This document shows, in pieces, positions 25,553 to 34,217 of a stretch of DNA of 47,407 nt (within the stretch, counting starts at the first letter, position 1; each line of letters starts with the position of its first letter). A program made the position numbers and the translations under genes. The stretch covers positions 1 to 47,407 of the forward strand of contig SFCB01000106.1 of NCBI GenBank assembly GCA_004367505.1. The letters are read 5' to 3'. The notes under the pieces are model-generated. The model saw only the letters and a list, made by a program, of their open reading frames with translations. It had not been told where the DNA came from and searched no databases. Source of the DNA: Chloroflexi bacterium OHK40 (GTDB taxonomy: Bacteria > Chloroflexota > Chloroflexia > Chloroflexales > Chloroflexaceae).

Positions 25553-27943
25553 TCACTCCACGCGCACCACCACAACCGTCATGTCGTCGTGGGTTGGCAT
25601 GCCTTCGCTAAAGGCATGAACCTCGGCCAGCACCCGGTCGATCAGCGCCGTGGGCTCCAGGTGCCCCCAGCGCTGCACGAGCCGCTCCAGCCGCTCGAAG
25701 CCGAAGAGCTGGCGACACTGGTCGTGGGCCTCGACAATGCCGTCGGTGTAGAAGATCAGCGTGTCTCCCGGCTGCAACGCCGCCTCGATCTGCCCATACT
25801 CGATCTCGGGCGACATGCCGAGCGGCAGCGCCTGAGGGCCGTCGAGGTAGCTGGTACTGCCGTCGGCCCGGCGCAGGAGCGGGCTGAGCTGGCCACCCGA
25901 GGCGAGCACCAGCTGACGCCGGTCAGGGTCTACCAGGGCATAGCTCAGGGCGACAAAGCTGTTGCTCGGGACATCATCCACCAGCCAGCGGTTCGTCTCG
26001 GTGAGCACCACCCAGGGCGTTTCGTGATTGCGGGCCTCGGAGCGGCTCGTGGAGCGCGCGACGGCCATCAGCATGGCGGCCGGAAGCGACTTACCGCTCA
26101 CGTCGCCGACAATCACGCCGACGCGGCTACCGAGGTCGATCAGGTCGTAGAAGTCGCCGCCCGTCTCGCGGGCGGGGAGGCAGCGGGCGGCGAGGGCCAG
26201 GCCAGGCACACTCGGCAACTCGCGTGGGAAGAGGTTGGCCTGGATGCGACGGGCGATCTCCAGCTCTTGCTCGACGCGGGCCACCGACTCCTGGTAGAGG
26301 CGGGCGTTTTCGATCGCCAGGGCAGCGTGGTTGCCGAAGGTACGGGCGACCTCGAGATCGCGGTCGGTGAAGACGCGGGGGCGCGGCTCGGTGCCGGGCA
26401 AGCCTACGCGCGTATCGATATTGAGCACGCCGAGCACCCGGTCGCGGGCAATCAGTGGCACGCCGAGCCAGGCGTGGATGTTGGCCGAGGAGGGGAGCTG
26501 CATCCAGGGCATCTCCACGGCGCCAGCTACATAGAGCTGGGGCTCCCGCCGGCGCACCACCTCGCCGGCGGCGCTCCCCTCCAGGGGCAGGGTGATCCCA
26601 CGGGGCTCCACCTCGGGCGTGCGGCCCCGGGCGGCCACCATGCGCAGCTGCAGACCGTCGAGCAGCATGATCGAGGCCGTATCGTAGGGGATGAGCTTGT
26701 GCAGCTCCACAAGCACCAGACGCAGCACCTCGTCCGGGTCGAACGACGAGCTGAGCACCCGGGCCATCTCGCGCAATGTGTCGGCAGTGCGGCGCTGCTC
26801 CTGCTCGGCGGCGAAGAGCTGGGCATTCTCAACGGCGGCAGCGATCGAGGTGGCCACCGTCATCATCAGCTCAAGCTCCTCATCGCTGAAGATGAGCGGA
26901 CCGTTGTAGCTGTCCAGCGAGATCGTGCCGAAGATGCGCTCGCGGCTGATCAGGGGCACGATGACCAGCGACTCGATCCCGAGCGAGCGCCACAGCTCGC
27001 GCGACTGCGCCGCGAGAGGGTCGTTGTCGAAGTCGGTGATCACCACCGGGCGGCGGGTGGCATTCACCCGGGCGATGATTGGGTTGTCGCGCAGGTCCAG
27101 CTGTAGGCCGACGATCCCCGTCTCGGGGTACTCGGCCGCCACATAGCCCTGGTCCGCGCCAGTGATCAACACCGTCCCAGTATGATCGGCCCAGAACAGG
27201 CGCACCAACTCGCGGGCGGCGATCTCGAGAATCTCCTGCTGGTCGAGGCGGGCCGAGAGCACGGTCGCGATCCGCTGGACGAGCTCCATCCGGTGGGCCT
27301 GGCGCTCGGCAGCCTCGGCGTGGGCCTGGGCGGAGGCGAGCAGCCGGTCGCGCTCGCTGAAGAGGCGCATCTTCTGCACGCCCAGGCTGATATGGCTGGC
27401 CACCTGGTTGAGGAAATCGAGCGTCTGGCTATCGTAGCGGAAGGCGCGGTAATCCTGGATGGAGAGGACCCCGATCAGCTCACCGTCGCGGGCGACGACG
27501 GGCACTCCGGCCCAGGAACGCACGGGATTCTCCGGGCCAAGGGCGACCGGCTCGATCCCACGCCGGGTGAGCTCCCCGCGCTGCTCCACCAGGTCGTAGA
27601 AGAGCAGAGGCTCGCGATGGGTGAGGATCCAGCCACTCAACGAGGAGGCCGCGACGGGGGTGCCGACAAAGCTCACTGGCACCCACTCGCCCTCCTCCAC
27701 GAAGACGGCGCTGGTAACAACCCGGGTATCGGGCTCACAGAGCAGCAAGAAGAAGACCGAGGCGTCGGTCAGGCCGACGAAGATGCGGTAGATCTCACCC
27801 AACATGCGGTCCAGATCGTAGGAGGCGGTAACGATCTTGCCGATCTGACCGATCGCCTCGAGCTCGGCGATCTGGCGGCCACGCTGGGCGAGCAGGCGCA
27901 CATTCTGCACGTGCAGAGCCACCTGGGCGGCAACACTATGCAA
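25553..27943 (-). CDS. GAF-rich SpoIIE phosphatase, C-terminal part after frameshift
   Basis: This 796-residue frame (first codon TTG, not preceded by a ribosome-binding site) is the C-terminal part of a gene whose N-terminal part lies at 27943-29541. It begins inside the last helix of a GAF domain (HSVAAQVALHVQNVRLLAQRG). It continues with three more GAF domains (about residues 25-175, 220-370 and 385-545), a coiled linker, and a PP2C/SpoIIE phosphatase with GGDFYDLIDLG, VIVGDVSGKSLPA, FYTDGIVEA and DDMTVVVV, all metal-binding aspartates present. Such proteins usually act as switch phosphatases on anti-sigma-factor antagonists; no partner is visible nearby. Adding one T to the TTTT run at 27942-27945, or a -1 slip there, restores a single 1329-residue protein. 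Confidence 0.85.
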   Translation of the reverse strand: MHSVAAQVALHVQNVRLLAQRGRQIAELEAIGQIGKIVTASYDLDRMLGEIYRIFVGLTDASVFFLLLCEPDTRVVTSAVFVEEGEWVPVSFVGTPVAASSLSGWILTHREPLLFYDLVEQRGELTRRGIEPVALGPENPVRSWAGVPVVARDGELIGVLSIQDYRAFRYDSQTLDFLNQVASHISLGVQKMRLFSERDRLLASAQAHAEAAERQAHRMELVQRIATVLSARLDQQEILEIAARELVRLFWADHTGTVLITGADQGYVAAEYPETGIVGLQLDLRDNPIIARVNATRRPVVITDFDNDPLAAQSRELWRSLGIESLVIVPLISRERIFGTISLDSYNGPLIFSDEELELMMTVATSIAAAVENAQLFAAEQEQRRTADTLREMARVLSSSFDPDEVLRLVLVELHKLIPYDTASIMLLDGLQLRMVAARGRTPEVEPRGITLPLEGSAAGEVVRRREPQLYVAGAVEMPWMQLPSSANIHAWLGVPLIARDRVLGVLNIDTRVGLPGTEPRPRVFTDRDLEVARTFGNHAALAIENARLYQESVARVEQELEIARRIQANLFPRELPSVPGLALAARCLPARETGGDFYDLIDLGSRVGVIVGDVSGKSLPAAMLMAVARSTSRSEARNHETPWVVLTETNRWLVDDVPSNSFVALSYALVDPDRRQLVLASGGQLSPLLRRADGSTSYLDGPQALPLGMSPEIEYGQIEAALQPGDTLIFYTDGIVEAHDQCRQLFGFERLERLVQRWGHLEPTALIDRVLAEVHAFSEGMPTHDDMTVVVVRVE

Positions 27944-29541
27944 AAGCTCTCATCCCGGGCCGAGAAGACCCCGGGCATGTAGCTCTGGACATTGATCTGG
28001 CCGATGATCCGGCCATCACGATCGCGCAGGGGCACCCCGAGCCAGGAACGGGCCGGCCGCTCGGCGCCGGTGAGGGCGATCTCAATATCGGCGTGGGCCC
28101 CGATCTCGGCGGGCAAATCGCTGAAACGGAGGGCCTCGCCGGTGCGGATGATCCGTGCCGTGAAAGAGCGCGGCGGCGGGGGCTGATTCTGCCAGTAGTC
28201 GTAGGCATGCCCCTCGTCGATCGTCAGGCCATCGATGACGACACCGCGCTCGTGGTCATAGACGACCATCGAGAAGACATCGAGGGGCATGAAACTCTGC
28301 AGCGCATCGTGCACCTGGCGTAGCAAGGTGCGCACATCCTGGGCGGTGGATGCGGCCCGGCTCACCTCACCGAGGGCGCGCAGCTCAGCGATCTGCCGCT
28401 CGCGCTCATCGAGCAGGCGGGTGTTCTCGACGAGCACGGCAATCTGGTTGGCGGCCGACTGCGCCAGGCTCACCTCGTGGTCGTCGAAGGTACGGGGCGT
28501 GAGGCCAAAGAGGCTCAGGGTGCCGGCCACGCTCGCGCCAATCGTCAGCGGCAGGATGAGCGAGCTCTCGAAGGGCGGGAAGACCTCCAGGGGGATGCTG
28601 GTGATGCTCCGAGATGCGGCGTAGCGCTGACGCCAGCCGTGGGTTACGATCGTAGGCTGGCCGGTGATCACCACCTCGCGGATGGGGCTGCTGGCGAGGG
28701 GCGAGCGGCTGGTGCGCTGCACATAGGCCTCGGAGAAGCCTCGCTGGGCGTAGAGCACCAGAAACTCGCGCGCCTCATCGAGCAGACGCACATTGCCCGC
28801 ATCGAGCCGGAAGAGCTTGAGCACCACGCCGAGGGCCCGGTCGAGCACCTCGGCCAGGGGGCGCCGCTCGACGAGCGAAGCGGAGATCGCGCTCAGGGCG
28901 GTGATCTCCTCGGTGCGGGCCGCCACCTGGGAGGCCAGCGCCGCGCTCAAGCGGCCCTGGCGCTCGATCAGCGCGACGTTTTCCAGCGCGACCGCGATCA
29001 CGTTGGCCATGCGCTGGAGCAGATCGCGGTGGGCCTCGGTGTAGACTCCGATCTGATAGCTCTGGATGGAGATCACCCCCACGGCGTCCTGGCCGATCAT
29101 CAGGGGGACGCCGAGCCATGCCCGGGAGCGCTTCTCCACCTGCCCGAAGGGCACACGATCCTGTTCTGGATCGCGCTCGTAGACCAGATCGCGGTAGAGG
29201 AGTGGCTCGCGGCTGTGGACGATCGCGCCGGTGAGCGCGCCGTAGGGCACGTCCTCAAGGTACTCGGCCATACCCTCATCGACGAGCAGAGCGCACTTAA
29301 AGTACTCGGGGCGCTCATCGCAAAACGCAACATAGGTAGCGTCGAAGCTGAAGACGGTCGCAAGCTCGGCGCTGATCGCGGTGAAGATCTCGCGAAAGCT
29401 AGGGCGCTCACGGCAGGCCAGGCTAATGTTGTAGAGCGCGCTGAGCACGCGCTGATCACGCTCCTGCTGGCGGCGCAGCAGGTCGCGCTGGCGTTCGAGC
29501 TCTAGCACGAGTGGGTTACGCCTGGCGACGGGCCGTGTCAT
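27769..29541 (-). CDS. GAF-rich SpoIIE phosphatase, N-terminal part (frameshifted tail)
   Basis: The first 533 codons are the genuine N-terminal part: a coiled coil (LELERQRDLLRRQQERDQR), a GAF domain (about 35-185), a second (about 200-375) and most of a third (about 385-533). After the TTTT at 27942-27945 the frame is wrong, and the last 57 or so residues are an Arg/Ser/Pro-rich out-of-frame tail without GAF character. The true continuation (LHSVAAQVALHVQNV) lies in the -1 frame. A sequencing or assembly error, a real mutation or programmed slippage are all possible. The gene lies 56 bases after ygfZ in the same direction. Confidence 0.8.
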   Translation of the reverse strand: MTRPVARRNPLVLELERQRDLLRRQQERDQRVLSALYNISLACRERPSFREIFTAISAELATVFSFDATYVAFCDERPEYFKCALLVDEGMAEYLEDVPYGALTGAIVHSREPLLYRDLVYERDPEQDRVPFGQVEKRSRAWLGVPLMIGQDAVGVISIQSYQIGVYTEAHRDLLQRMANVIAVALENVALIERQGRLSAALASQVAARTEEITALSAISASLVERRPLAEVLDRALGVVLKLFRLDAGNVRLLDEAREFLVLYAQRGFSEAYVQRTSRSPLASSPIREVVITGQPTIVTHGWRQRYAASRSITSIPLEVFPPFESSLILPLTIGASVAGTLSLFGLTPRTFDDHEVSLAQSAANQIAVLVENTRLLDERERQIAELRALGEVSRAASTAQDVRTLLRQVHDALQSFMPLDVFSMVVYDHERGVVIDGLTIDEGHAYDYWQNQPPPPRSFTARIIRTGEALRFSDLPAEIGAHADIEIALTGAERPARSWLGVPLRDRDGRIIGQINVQSYMPGVFSARDESFCIVLPPRWLCTCRMCACSPSVAARSPSSRRSVRSARSLPPPTIWTACWVRSTASSSA

Positions 29542-29597
29542 GAGAACGCTCTACACCTCTGGCGCGATCGCCGCTGGCAGCAGAACGGCGACGAGCC

Positions 29598-30608
29598 CTA
29601 GCCGCCGAAGGGGAGCTCCACCACCTCGGCTGCGACGCCAGCGGCGCTGAGCCTGGTGCCGGGGGCGGCGTAAGCTGTGCGGACGTAGGCCAGGGCGATC
29701 AGGCCATAGCGCGGCGAGTCGACGACACTCGTTAGATCGCCGGCCTCTTTGCCGCCCGCATCGAGTTTGGCGAGCGGCGCAGTGGGCTGAGCGGGGAGCG
29801 CGGGCGCGGCCTCCAGGCGCAGGCCACGCAACTGCTTGGCCAGGCGCCCACGGCTCTCCATGCGCGCGATAATCTCCTGGCCCACGTAGCAGCCCTTGTG
29901 GAAGCTCACGGCGCCCCAGAGGCCTGTCTCAAGGGGAATATACTCCTGCGATAGCTCGCGGCCGTAGGCACCGTAGCCCTGCTCAACGCGCAACACCTCG
30001 TAAGTGGCTTCATCGAGGTGCCGGGCGCCGCCCGCCACCAGCGCAGCCCCGAGCTCGGTCAGGGCCTCTGGCGGCGCAATCAGGCTCAGGCCCTCGCCGC
30101 CGATCGGCTCACTGCGGGCCACCAGGATCCGGGCACCACCCCATGATGCTTCGGCAATGCCCCAGGGGGGCAGGGCGGCCCCTGGAATGCCGAGCGCGCC
30201 CAGGGCAGCCGGCGCCTCCGGCCCGTAGAGCGTCAACTGGCCCAGCGTGCTGCTGGCATCCTCGGGCCGCACCTTATCGTTAAAGAAAATATTCTTGCGC
30301 AACAGGTTGAAGATCGCCGGGCCGCGTCCCGGACTCGTCACGAGTAGCAGGGCGTCGTCCAGCGCGTAGACAGCGAGCAGGTCGATGATGCGGCCGATCG
30401 GCGTGGTGAGCACGGTTTGCGCCCCTTCGCCTGGCTTGAGCCGCTCGATATGGTTGGTCGAGAGCCGGTGCAGCAGGGCCGCCCGGTCCCGGTCGCGCAT
30501 CCAGACCCGGCCACGGGCACGATTGTCGTAGAGGGCAACACCCTCCAGAGCTGCGGCGTAGGCGTCGGCGTAAGCACGGGGAAGGGCGACAACAACACTG
30601 GTCTCGGT
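29598..30608 (-). CDS. ygfZ: YgfZ/GcvT-family folate-binding protein
   Basis: A 336-residue member of the aminomethyltransferase-like fold. The YgfZ signature KGCYVGQEIIARMESRGR is at about residue 225, including the conserved cysteine of KGCYxGQE. YgfZ proteins help assemble or repair certain Fe-S enzymes, such as MiaB, in a folate-dependent way. The N-terminal block (GVALYDNRARGRVWMRDRDR, then LHRLSTNHI) also fits. The start is placed at the ATG at 30608 (MTETSVVV); a GTG or ATG up to 42 bases earlier cannot be excluded because no clear ribosome-binding site is seen. It precedes the GAF/phosphatase gene. Confidence 0.88.
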   Translation of the reverse strand, partial: TETSVVVALPRAYADAYAAALEGVALYDNRARGRVWMRDRDRAALLHRLSTNHIERLKPGEGAQTVLTTPIGRIIDLLAVYALDDALLLVTSPGRGPAIFNLLRKNIFFNDKVRPEDASSTLGQLTLYGPEAPAALGALGIPGAALPPWGIAEASWGGARILVARSEPIGGEGLSLIAPPEALTELGAALVAGGARHLDEATYEVLRVEQGYGAYGRELSQEYIPLETGLWGAVSFHKGCYVGQEIIARMESRGRLAKQLRGLRLEAAPALPAQPTAPLAKLDAGGKEAGDLTSVVDSPRYGLIALAYVRTAYAAPGTRLSAAGVAAEVVELPFGG

Positions 30609-30708
30609 CATGGCGAGGTAGCCTGTCCGTATACCGTTCGCTAGAAGCATCCAGACGCCCCGGTGACCAGAGATTGCAACGCGGCGTCTTTACGTGCTGT
30701 TCACTCTC

Positions 30709-30714
30709 ATCATA
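30709..30714 (-). promoter_or_regulatory. Extended -10 box upstream of ygfZ
   Basis: Minus-strand TGG-TATGAT, about 100 bases before the ygfZ start. It resembles the smc box TGG-TACAAT. No -35 is apparent. Confidence 0.4.
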
Positions 30715-30819
30715 CCACACCAGGGGCGACCCGGCCCTGGCCTCGCGCACGCGGGAGCAGAAAAGGGCGCGGCGCATCGTGCGTGAGCAGTGGCGGTTTC
30801 TGCACCCCCGTGTGCCGTA

Positions 30820-30875
30820 GCGCTGAAGCGCACGGCGATAGGGCGGCGACGCCCGCCGGCGCGGGGGCTTGCGGG
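30820..30875 (+). repeat. Dispersed G/C-rich repeat, copy A
   Basis: A 56-base element starting GCGCTGAAGC and containing the palindrome CGCCCGCCGGCGCGGG. It aligns without gaps to the reverse complement of 32865-32920 at 45 of 56 positions, and to 47239-47285 at about 38 of 46. It lies in the roughly 850-base gap between ygfZ and the caspase gene. Confidence 0.7.
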
Positions 30876-30878
30876 GGA

Positions 30879-31122
30879 ACCCAGCCCCCCGCGTTCCCGG
30901 GTGCACGCGGGGCTCGCCGGCGTCACTCCCTGGACGCCCGCCGGCGCGGGCGTGACACCCATGCGCCGATGTGTCGTTCCCGCGCACGCGGGCACCCAGC
31001 CCCCCGCGTTCCCGGGTGCACGCGGGGCTCGCCGGCGTCGCTCCCTGGACGCCCGCCGGCGCGGGCGTGACACCCATGCGCCGATGTGTCGTTCCCGCGC
31101 ACGCGGGAACCCAGCCCCCCGC
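30879..31122. repeat. 115-bp tandem repeat, two copies plus a fragment
   Basis: Two almost identical 115-bp units (30879-30993 and 30994-31108; about two differences, A/G in GTCRCTCCC and C/A before ACCCAG) are followed by the first 14 bases of a third. Each unit is rich in small palindromes, such as CCCGCCGGCGCGGGC and TTCCCGCGCACGCGGGAA. There are no unique spacers, so this is not a CRISPR array. The frames open through it are repeat artefacts. Together with copy A it fills most of the 30609-31462 gap. Confidence 0.85.
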
Positions 31123-31178
31123 CTGCGCGGGGGGCTGGCGTGCACGATGGGACGCCACACACGCGCGGTCACTCGCCC

Positions 31179-31207
31179 TTGTAGCTCAGCGGCCCGGGCG
31201 CTATACT
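31179..31207 (+). promoter_or_regulatory. Promoter of the caspase-like gene
   Basis: TTGTAG at 31179-31184 and TATACT at 31202-31207 are 17 bases apart. Transcription would start near 31214, leaving a leader of about 250 bases before the ATG at 31463. Confidence 0.5.
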
Positions 31208-31462
31208 CTAACGTAATGGTGGTGCCATCAGCACCGCGATGGGTGACCACTGGTTCCGGTGCGCGCCGCCCACGGCGGCATCGCGGCGCGCGGGCTACCG
31301 CCTGAGGAAGCCGGCTTGCGCCGGCTCGCTCTGGCCTCGGCACGGTCGCGCGGTACCGCCGGAAGGTCGGCGTTTCCGCGCTGGTGGGGCCGGCTGCGCG
31401 CCTGGTGCACCATAGCAACACCAGAGCGGCGGCAATCGTCGGCAGCGAGGAGCAAGGGCGTG

Positions 31463-32773
31463 ATGGCAGCCTTCGAACGAGGCCGGGCACTGGTGGTGGG
31501 GGTAGGCGCCTACGGCGATCCGCGCTGGGACGTACCCCTGGCAGGGCGCGATGCGCGGGCACTCCACGCAGCGCTGATCGACCCCGAGGTGGGCGGATAT
31601 GATCCGGGCCGCACCGAACTGCTGCTCGATCAGACGGCGACCCGCGCGGAAGTATTGCTCGCCTTGCGTCGCCTGGCCGACCGCTGCGACGCCGAGAGTG
31701 TGGCGCTGGTGAGCTTCACCTGCCATGGTGCCGTCGGTACCGATGGGCTCTACTACCTGGCCACGGGCGACGCCCGCCTGACGCCCGCCCCGGACGAACG
31801 GGTGGCCCAGGGGAGTGGCCTGAGTGTGGCCGACCTGGCCCGTGCCCTGCGCGATATCCCCGCCCGCCAGGTGCTGCTGATCGTCAATGCTTGCTTCGCC
31901 GGCCATCTCGGCGCCACCCTCGGCGTCAACGGTATTGCCCCGGAGTTCGCCGATCGCGGCGTGGGCCAGATGCTGCCCGACGAGAGCGGCACGGAGCTGC
32001 TGGCCACCGGCGAGGGCCGGGCGATCATCACCGCCGCCCGCCAGAACCAGCGCTCCTACTTCAAGGCCGACGAGGCCCACAGCTACTTCGGCCAGGCCCT
32101 CCTCGATACACTGCGCGGGGGCGCCGGCGCCGGTGCCCTGGGCCTCTACGAGCTCTACACCAGCCTCTACCGCCAGGTGACAAGTGTTACCACACGGCGC
32201 CTGGGCCACGCCCAGGAGCCCGTGCTCACGGTGCTCCAGAACGCTGGCCCCTTCCCAGTCGCCCGCCCCGCTCGCGCCCACGGCGAGGGGCCACTCAGCC
32301 CAACCCCGCCACCCACGGCGGCCGTGCGGGAGGTGCCCCACGATATCGTGGCGGCGCTGGGCACGGGGGCCACGGCGATCAAGGCCGATCCGGGCAGCCG
32401 TGTGACAGTCGATAACCGTAAGCTGATCGACTTTGGCAACGCCACCGTGATGGGCGGCGTGACCATCGGCCAGGTTGCCGGCGGCGACATCATCAATGTG
32501 GGCGAACGCGACAACACGCCCGATCTTCCGCCCGACCCCCGCCAGCAACTCCCCATCCTGCGGGCCCGCGTGGAGGCGGCCCGTCACGTGGACGAAGGCG
32601 ATCGCGATGAGGCCGCCGCAAAGCTCGGCCTCGCCGAGAAGGCCCTGGCCCGCGGCGACAGCGCCCGCGCTCGCCGGAGTCTCGACGAGGCCCTCACGCT
32701 GCTCCGCGCCATGAACAACGGCTATATCACGAGCATCGTGCGCAAGCTGGAGGCCCTGGCCGCTCGAATCTAA
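31463..32773 (+). CDS. Caspase-like (peptidase C14) protein with C-terminal GGDIIN module
   Basis: A 436-residue protein. Residues about 1-245 form a prokaryotic caspase/metacaspase p20-like domain: ALVVGVGAYGD at the first strand, the catalytic His in SFTCHGA (about residue 92) and the catalytic Cys in LLIVNACFAGH (about 145). Then comes a Pro-rich linker. The segment TVDNRKLIDFGNATVMGGVT, then IGQVAGGDIINVG (about 312-345), resembles the short beta-repeats found in proteins of bacterial conflict systems. The C-terminal 85 residues form a TPR-like helical bundle (AAAKLGLAEKALARGDSARA). No NTPase is fused or adjacent. Caspase-like proteases of this type occur in defence and cell-death systems, in signalling and as orphans. 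The start at 31463 follows AGGAG by 11 bases; GTG just before it is an alternative. Confidence 0.85.
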   Translation: MAAFERGRALVVGVGAYGDPRWDVPLAGRDARALHAALIDPEVGGYDPGRTELLLDQTATRAEVLLALRRLADRCDAESVALVSFTCHGAVGTDGLYYLATGDARLTPAPDERVAQGSGLSVADLARALRDIPARQVLLIVNACFAGHLGATLGVNGIAPEFADRGVGQMLPDESGTELLATGEGRAIITAARQNQRSYFKADEAHSYFGQALLDTLRGGAGAGALGLYELYTSLYRQVTSVTTRRLGHAQEPVLTVLQNAGPFPVARPARAHGEGPLSPTPPPTAAVREVPHDIVAALGTGATAIKADPGSRVTVDNRKLIDFGNATVMGGVTIGQVAGGDIINVGERDNTPDLPPDPRQQLPILRARVEAARHVDEGDRDEAAAKLGLAEKALARGDSARARRSLDEALTLLRAMNNGYITSIVRKLEALAARI

Positions 32774-32864
32774 CCGGAATCCTCGCCCACCCGTACGGAC
32801 GCAACCTGCTAGCGCCCTCGGGCCAACGCCTCCGCATCCTCGGGGCGCAGACAGCCACTAACGG

Positions 32865-32920
32865 CCCGCGAGCGCCCGCCCAGGCGGGCGTTGTCGCCCC
32901 ATCCCCACGCGCTTCAGTGC
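32865..32920 (-). repeat. Dispersed G/C-rich repeat, copy B (inverted)
   Basis: The reverse complement matches copy A (30820-30875) at 45 of 56 positions without gaps, including the CGCCCGCC core. It lies about 90 bases after the caspase stop, so copies A and B form an inverted pair around the 115-bp repeats, the promoter and the caspase gene. Confidence 0.7.
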
Positions 32921-32959
32921 CAGAGTACGCAGGTATACAGGAATATACGGCCTACCCCC

Positions 32960-32987
32960 TGGACAGATCGTCTTTTGCTCGTATAAT
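32960..32987 (+). promoter_or_regulatory. Promoter of the SPFH gene
   Basis: TGGACA at 32960-32965 and a perfect TATAAT at 32982-32987 are separated by 16 bases. Transcription would start near 32994. Confidence 0.65.
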
Positions 32988-33157
32988 ATGCCCTACCTCC
33001 CAATGCCCAGCCACCCCCTGAACGACATGCTTTCAGGCACGGAGGGCGCGTGTAACGGTGTGGTGCGCCTGAGGCCTCCCGATCGCGCAGATCCGAACCG
33101 CTGCTGGCCCGCCGGCCTGCACCTGGAGCCTGCCGCTTTGCCTGATGGAGCGCTCCG

Positions 33158-34210
33158 ATGAACCCGTGGCGCCAGCTATTCTACCTGCTCCCATTGCTCC
33201 TTGCCGTAGCCCTGGCCTGGCTGATCACCCGAAGCCTGGCGATGCCAGGCCAGGAACTGTGGGTCTTTCTCTGTTTCTTCACCATCTTCGTGCCACTCGC
33301 ACTGATTCTCCCAGGCGGGGGCCTGCGCCAGGTGGAGCGCGATACGGCGGTGATTCGCAAGGATCTCTTCGGCAACGTGGACGAGTTCCGCGAGGGGAGC
33401 TTTCTCTATCTGCCACTCATCCACCGGATCGAGGCCCGTATCCCCAACTACCCGCTGCGCTTCGAGTTCGATATCGAGGCGATCGACACCCGCACGCCCC
33501 GCATCCAGCGCATCAATCGCATTCGGGTGCGGGTCGTCTACCGGATCGTCGAGTTCCGAACCTGCTACGAACTCTCTGAGAATTATGTCGAGCGCATCCA
33601 GCAACTACGGGAGGAGCGCAACCTGCGGCCGACCGACCCGGGGATGTGGAAACTGCTGATGAACGATGTGGTCCACCACCTCGTGGACGATGTGGTACGC
33701 ACCGGCGTCTGGGCATGGGCCGATCATATCGCCCAGGACCCAACGCTCAGGCTAGAGGTGCCCTTCGATAATGTGCCGACGCCCGAGCACGATCCGTACG
33801 CCCTGAGCCTGAACCGTGTGAAGCTGGCCCAGAAGATCGCCGACGAGCTGCTGGTAGTCGCCGACGATTGGGGCATCCTGATCGATCCGCCCGTGTTCGA
33901 GACGATCGACATCGACCCGGAACTGATCAAGGGCAAGACGCGCAACAAAGAGCGCGAGCTCCAGGATGCCGAGCACGACGCGCGCAAAGCGGCGATCGCC
34001 ATCCGCGAGAAGGGGCGGGCCGAGGCCGAAGTGCGGGCCCATACCGTCGCGGCGGTGATCGCCGTGTTGCTGCGGCAGCAGGAGCGCGGCGTGCGCCTGA
34101 ACGACCAGCTGCTCTACAATGTGGTGCGGGCCGCTATGTATAGCGATGGCGAGATGATCTGGAATGGTGTGGTAGAGAAGACGGCCGACAGCAGTGTGAA
34201 GGCCGCCTGA
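33158..34210 (+). CDS. SPFH/band-7 (stomatin-prohibitin-like) membrane protein
   Basis: A 350-residue protein with two N-terminal hydrophobic segments (about 8-27 and 35-56), followed by an SPFH domain (about 60-235; GGGLRQVERDTAVIRKDLFG, VRVRVVYRIVEF-like strands) and an Ala/Glu/Arg-rich helical stretch (about 265-300; KERELQDAEHDARKAAIAIR) typical of band-7 proteins. Family members form membrane-bound oligomeric scaffolds. No partner such as an NfeD-like protease is present. It is co-oriented after the caspase gene but has its own promoter. The start is the ATG at 33158 (MNPWRQLFYLL), four codons after a weak GGAGCG. Confidence 0.82.
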   Translation: MNPWRQLFYLLPLLLAVALAWLITRSLAMPGQELWVFLCFFTIFVPLALILPGGGLRQVERDTAVIRKDLFGNVDEFREGSFLYLPLIHRIEARIPNYPLRFEFDIEAIDTRTPRIQRINRIRVRVVYRIVEFRTCYELSENYVERIQQLREERNLRPTDPGMWKLLMNDVVHHLVDDVVRTGVWAWADHIAQDPTLRLEVPFDNVPTPEHDPYALSLNRVKLAQKIADELLVVADDWGILIDPPVFETIDIDPELIKGKTRNKERELQDAEHDARKAAIAIREKGRAEAEVRAHTVAAVIAVLLRQQERGVRLNDQLLYNVVRAAMYSDGEMIWNGVVEKTADSSVKAA

Positions 34211-34217
34211 CGCCCCC

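Larger units (their letters stand above)
32774..33157. other. Intergenic region, caspase / SPFH genes
   Basis: This 384-base gap holds repeat copy B in inverted orientation (32865-32920), a good promoter (32960-32987) and a leader of about 165 bases before the SPFH start. I see no further gene or structured RNA. Confidence 0.6.

Noticed and set aside
30879-31122. CRISPR array
   Set aside because: The 115-bp units are directly adjacent and identical throughout, with no unique spacers and no cas genes nearby.
31174-31275. tRNA gene, because of GCCCTTGTAGCTCAGCGG followed later by GGTTCCGG
   Set aside because: The D-stem lacks its 3' strand, no anticodon arm folds, and the acceptor ends do not pair. 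The segment overlaps the caspase promoter.
32774-32870. Cobalamin riboswitch, because of GCAGACAGCCACT
   Set aside because: No B12-box core and no matching P3-P6 structure; the downstream gene is an SPFH protein unrelated to cobalamin.
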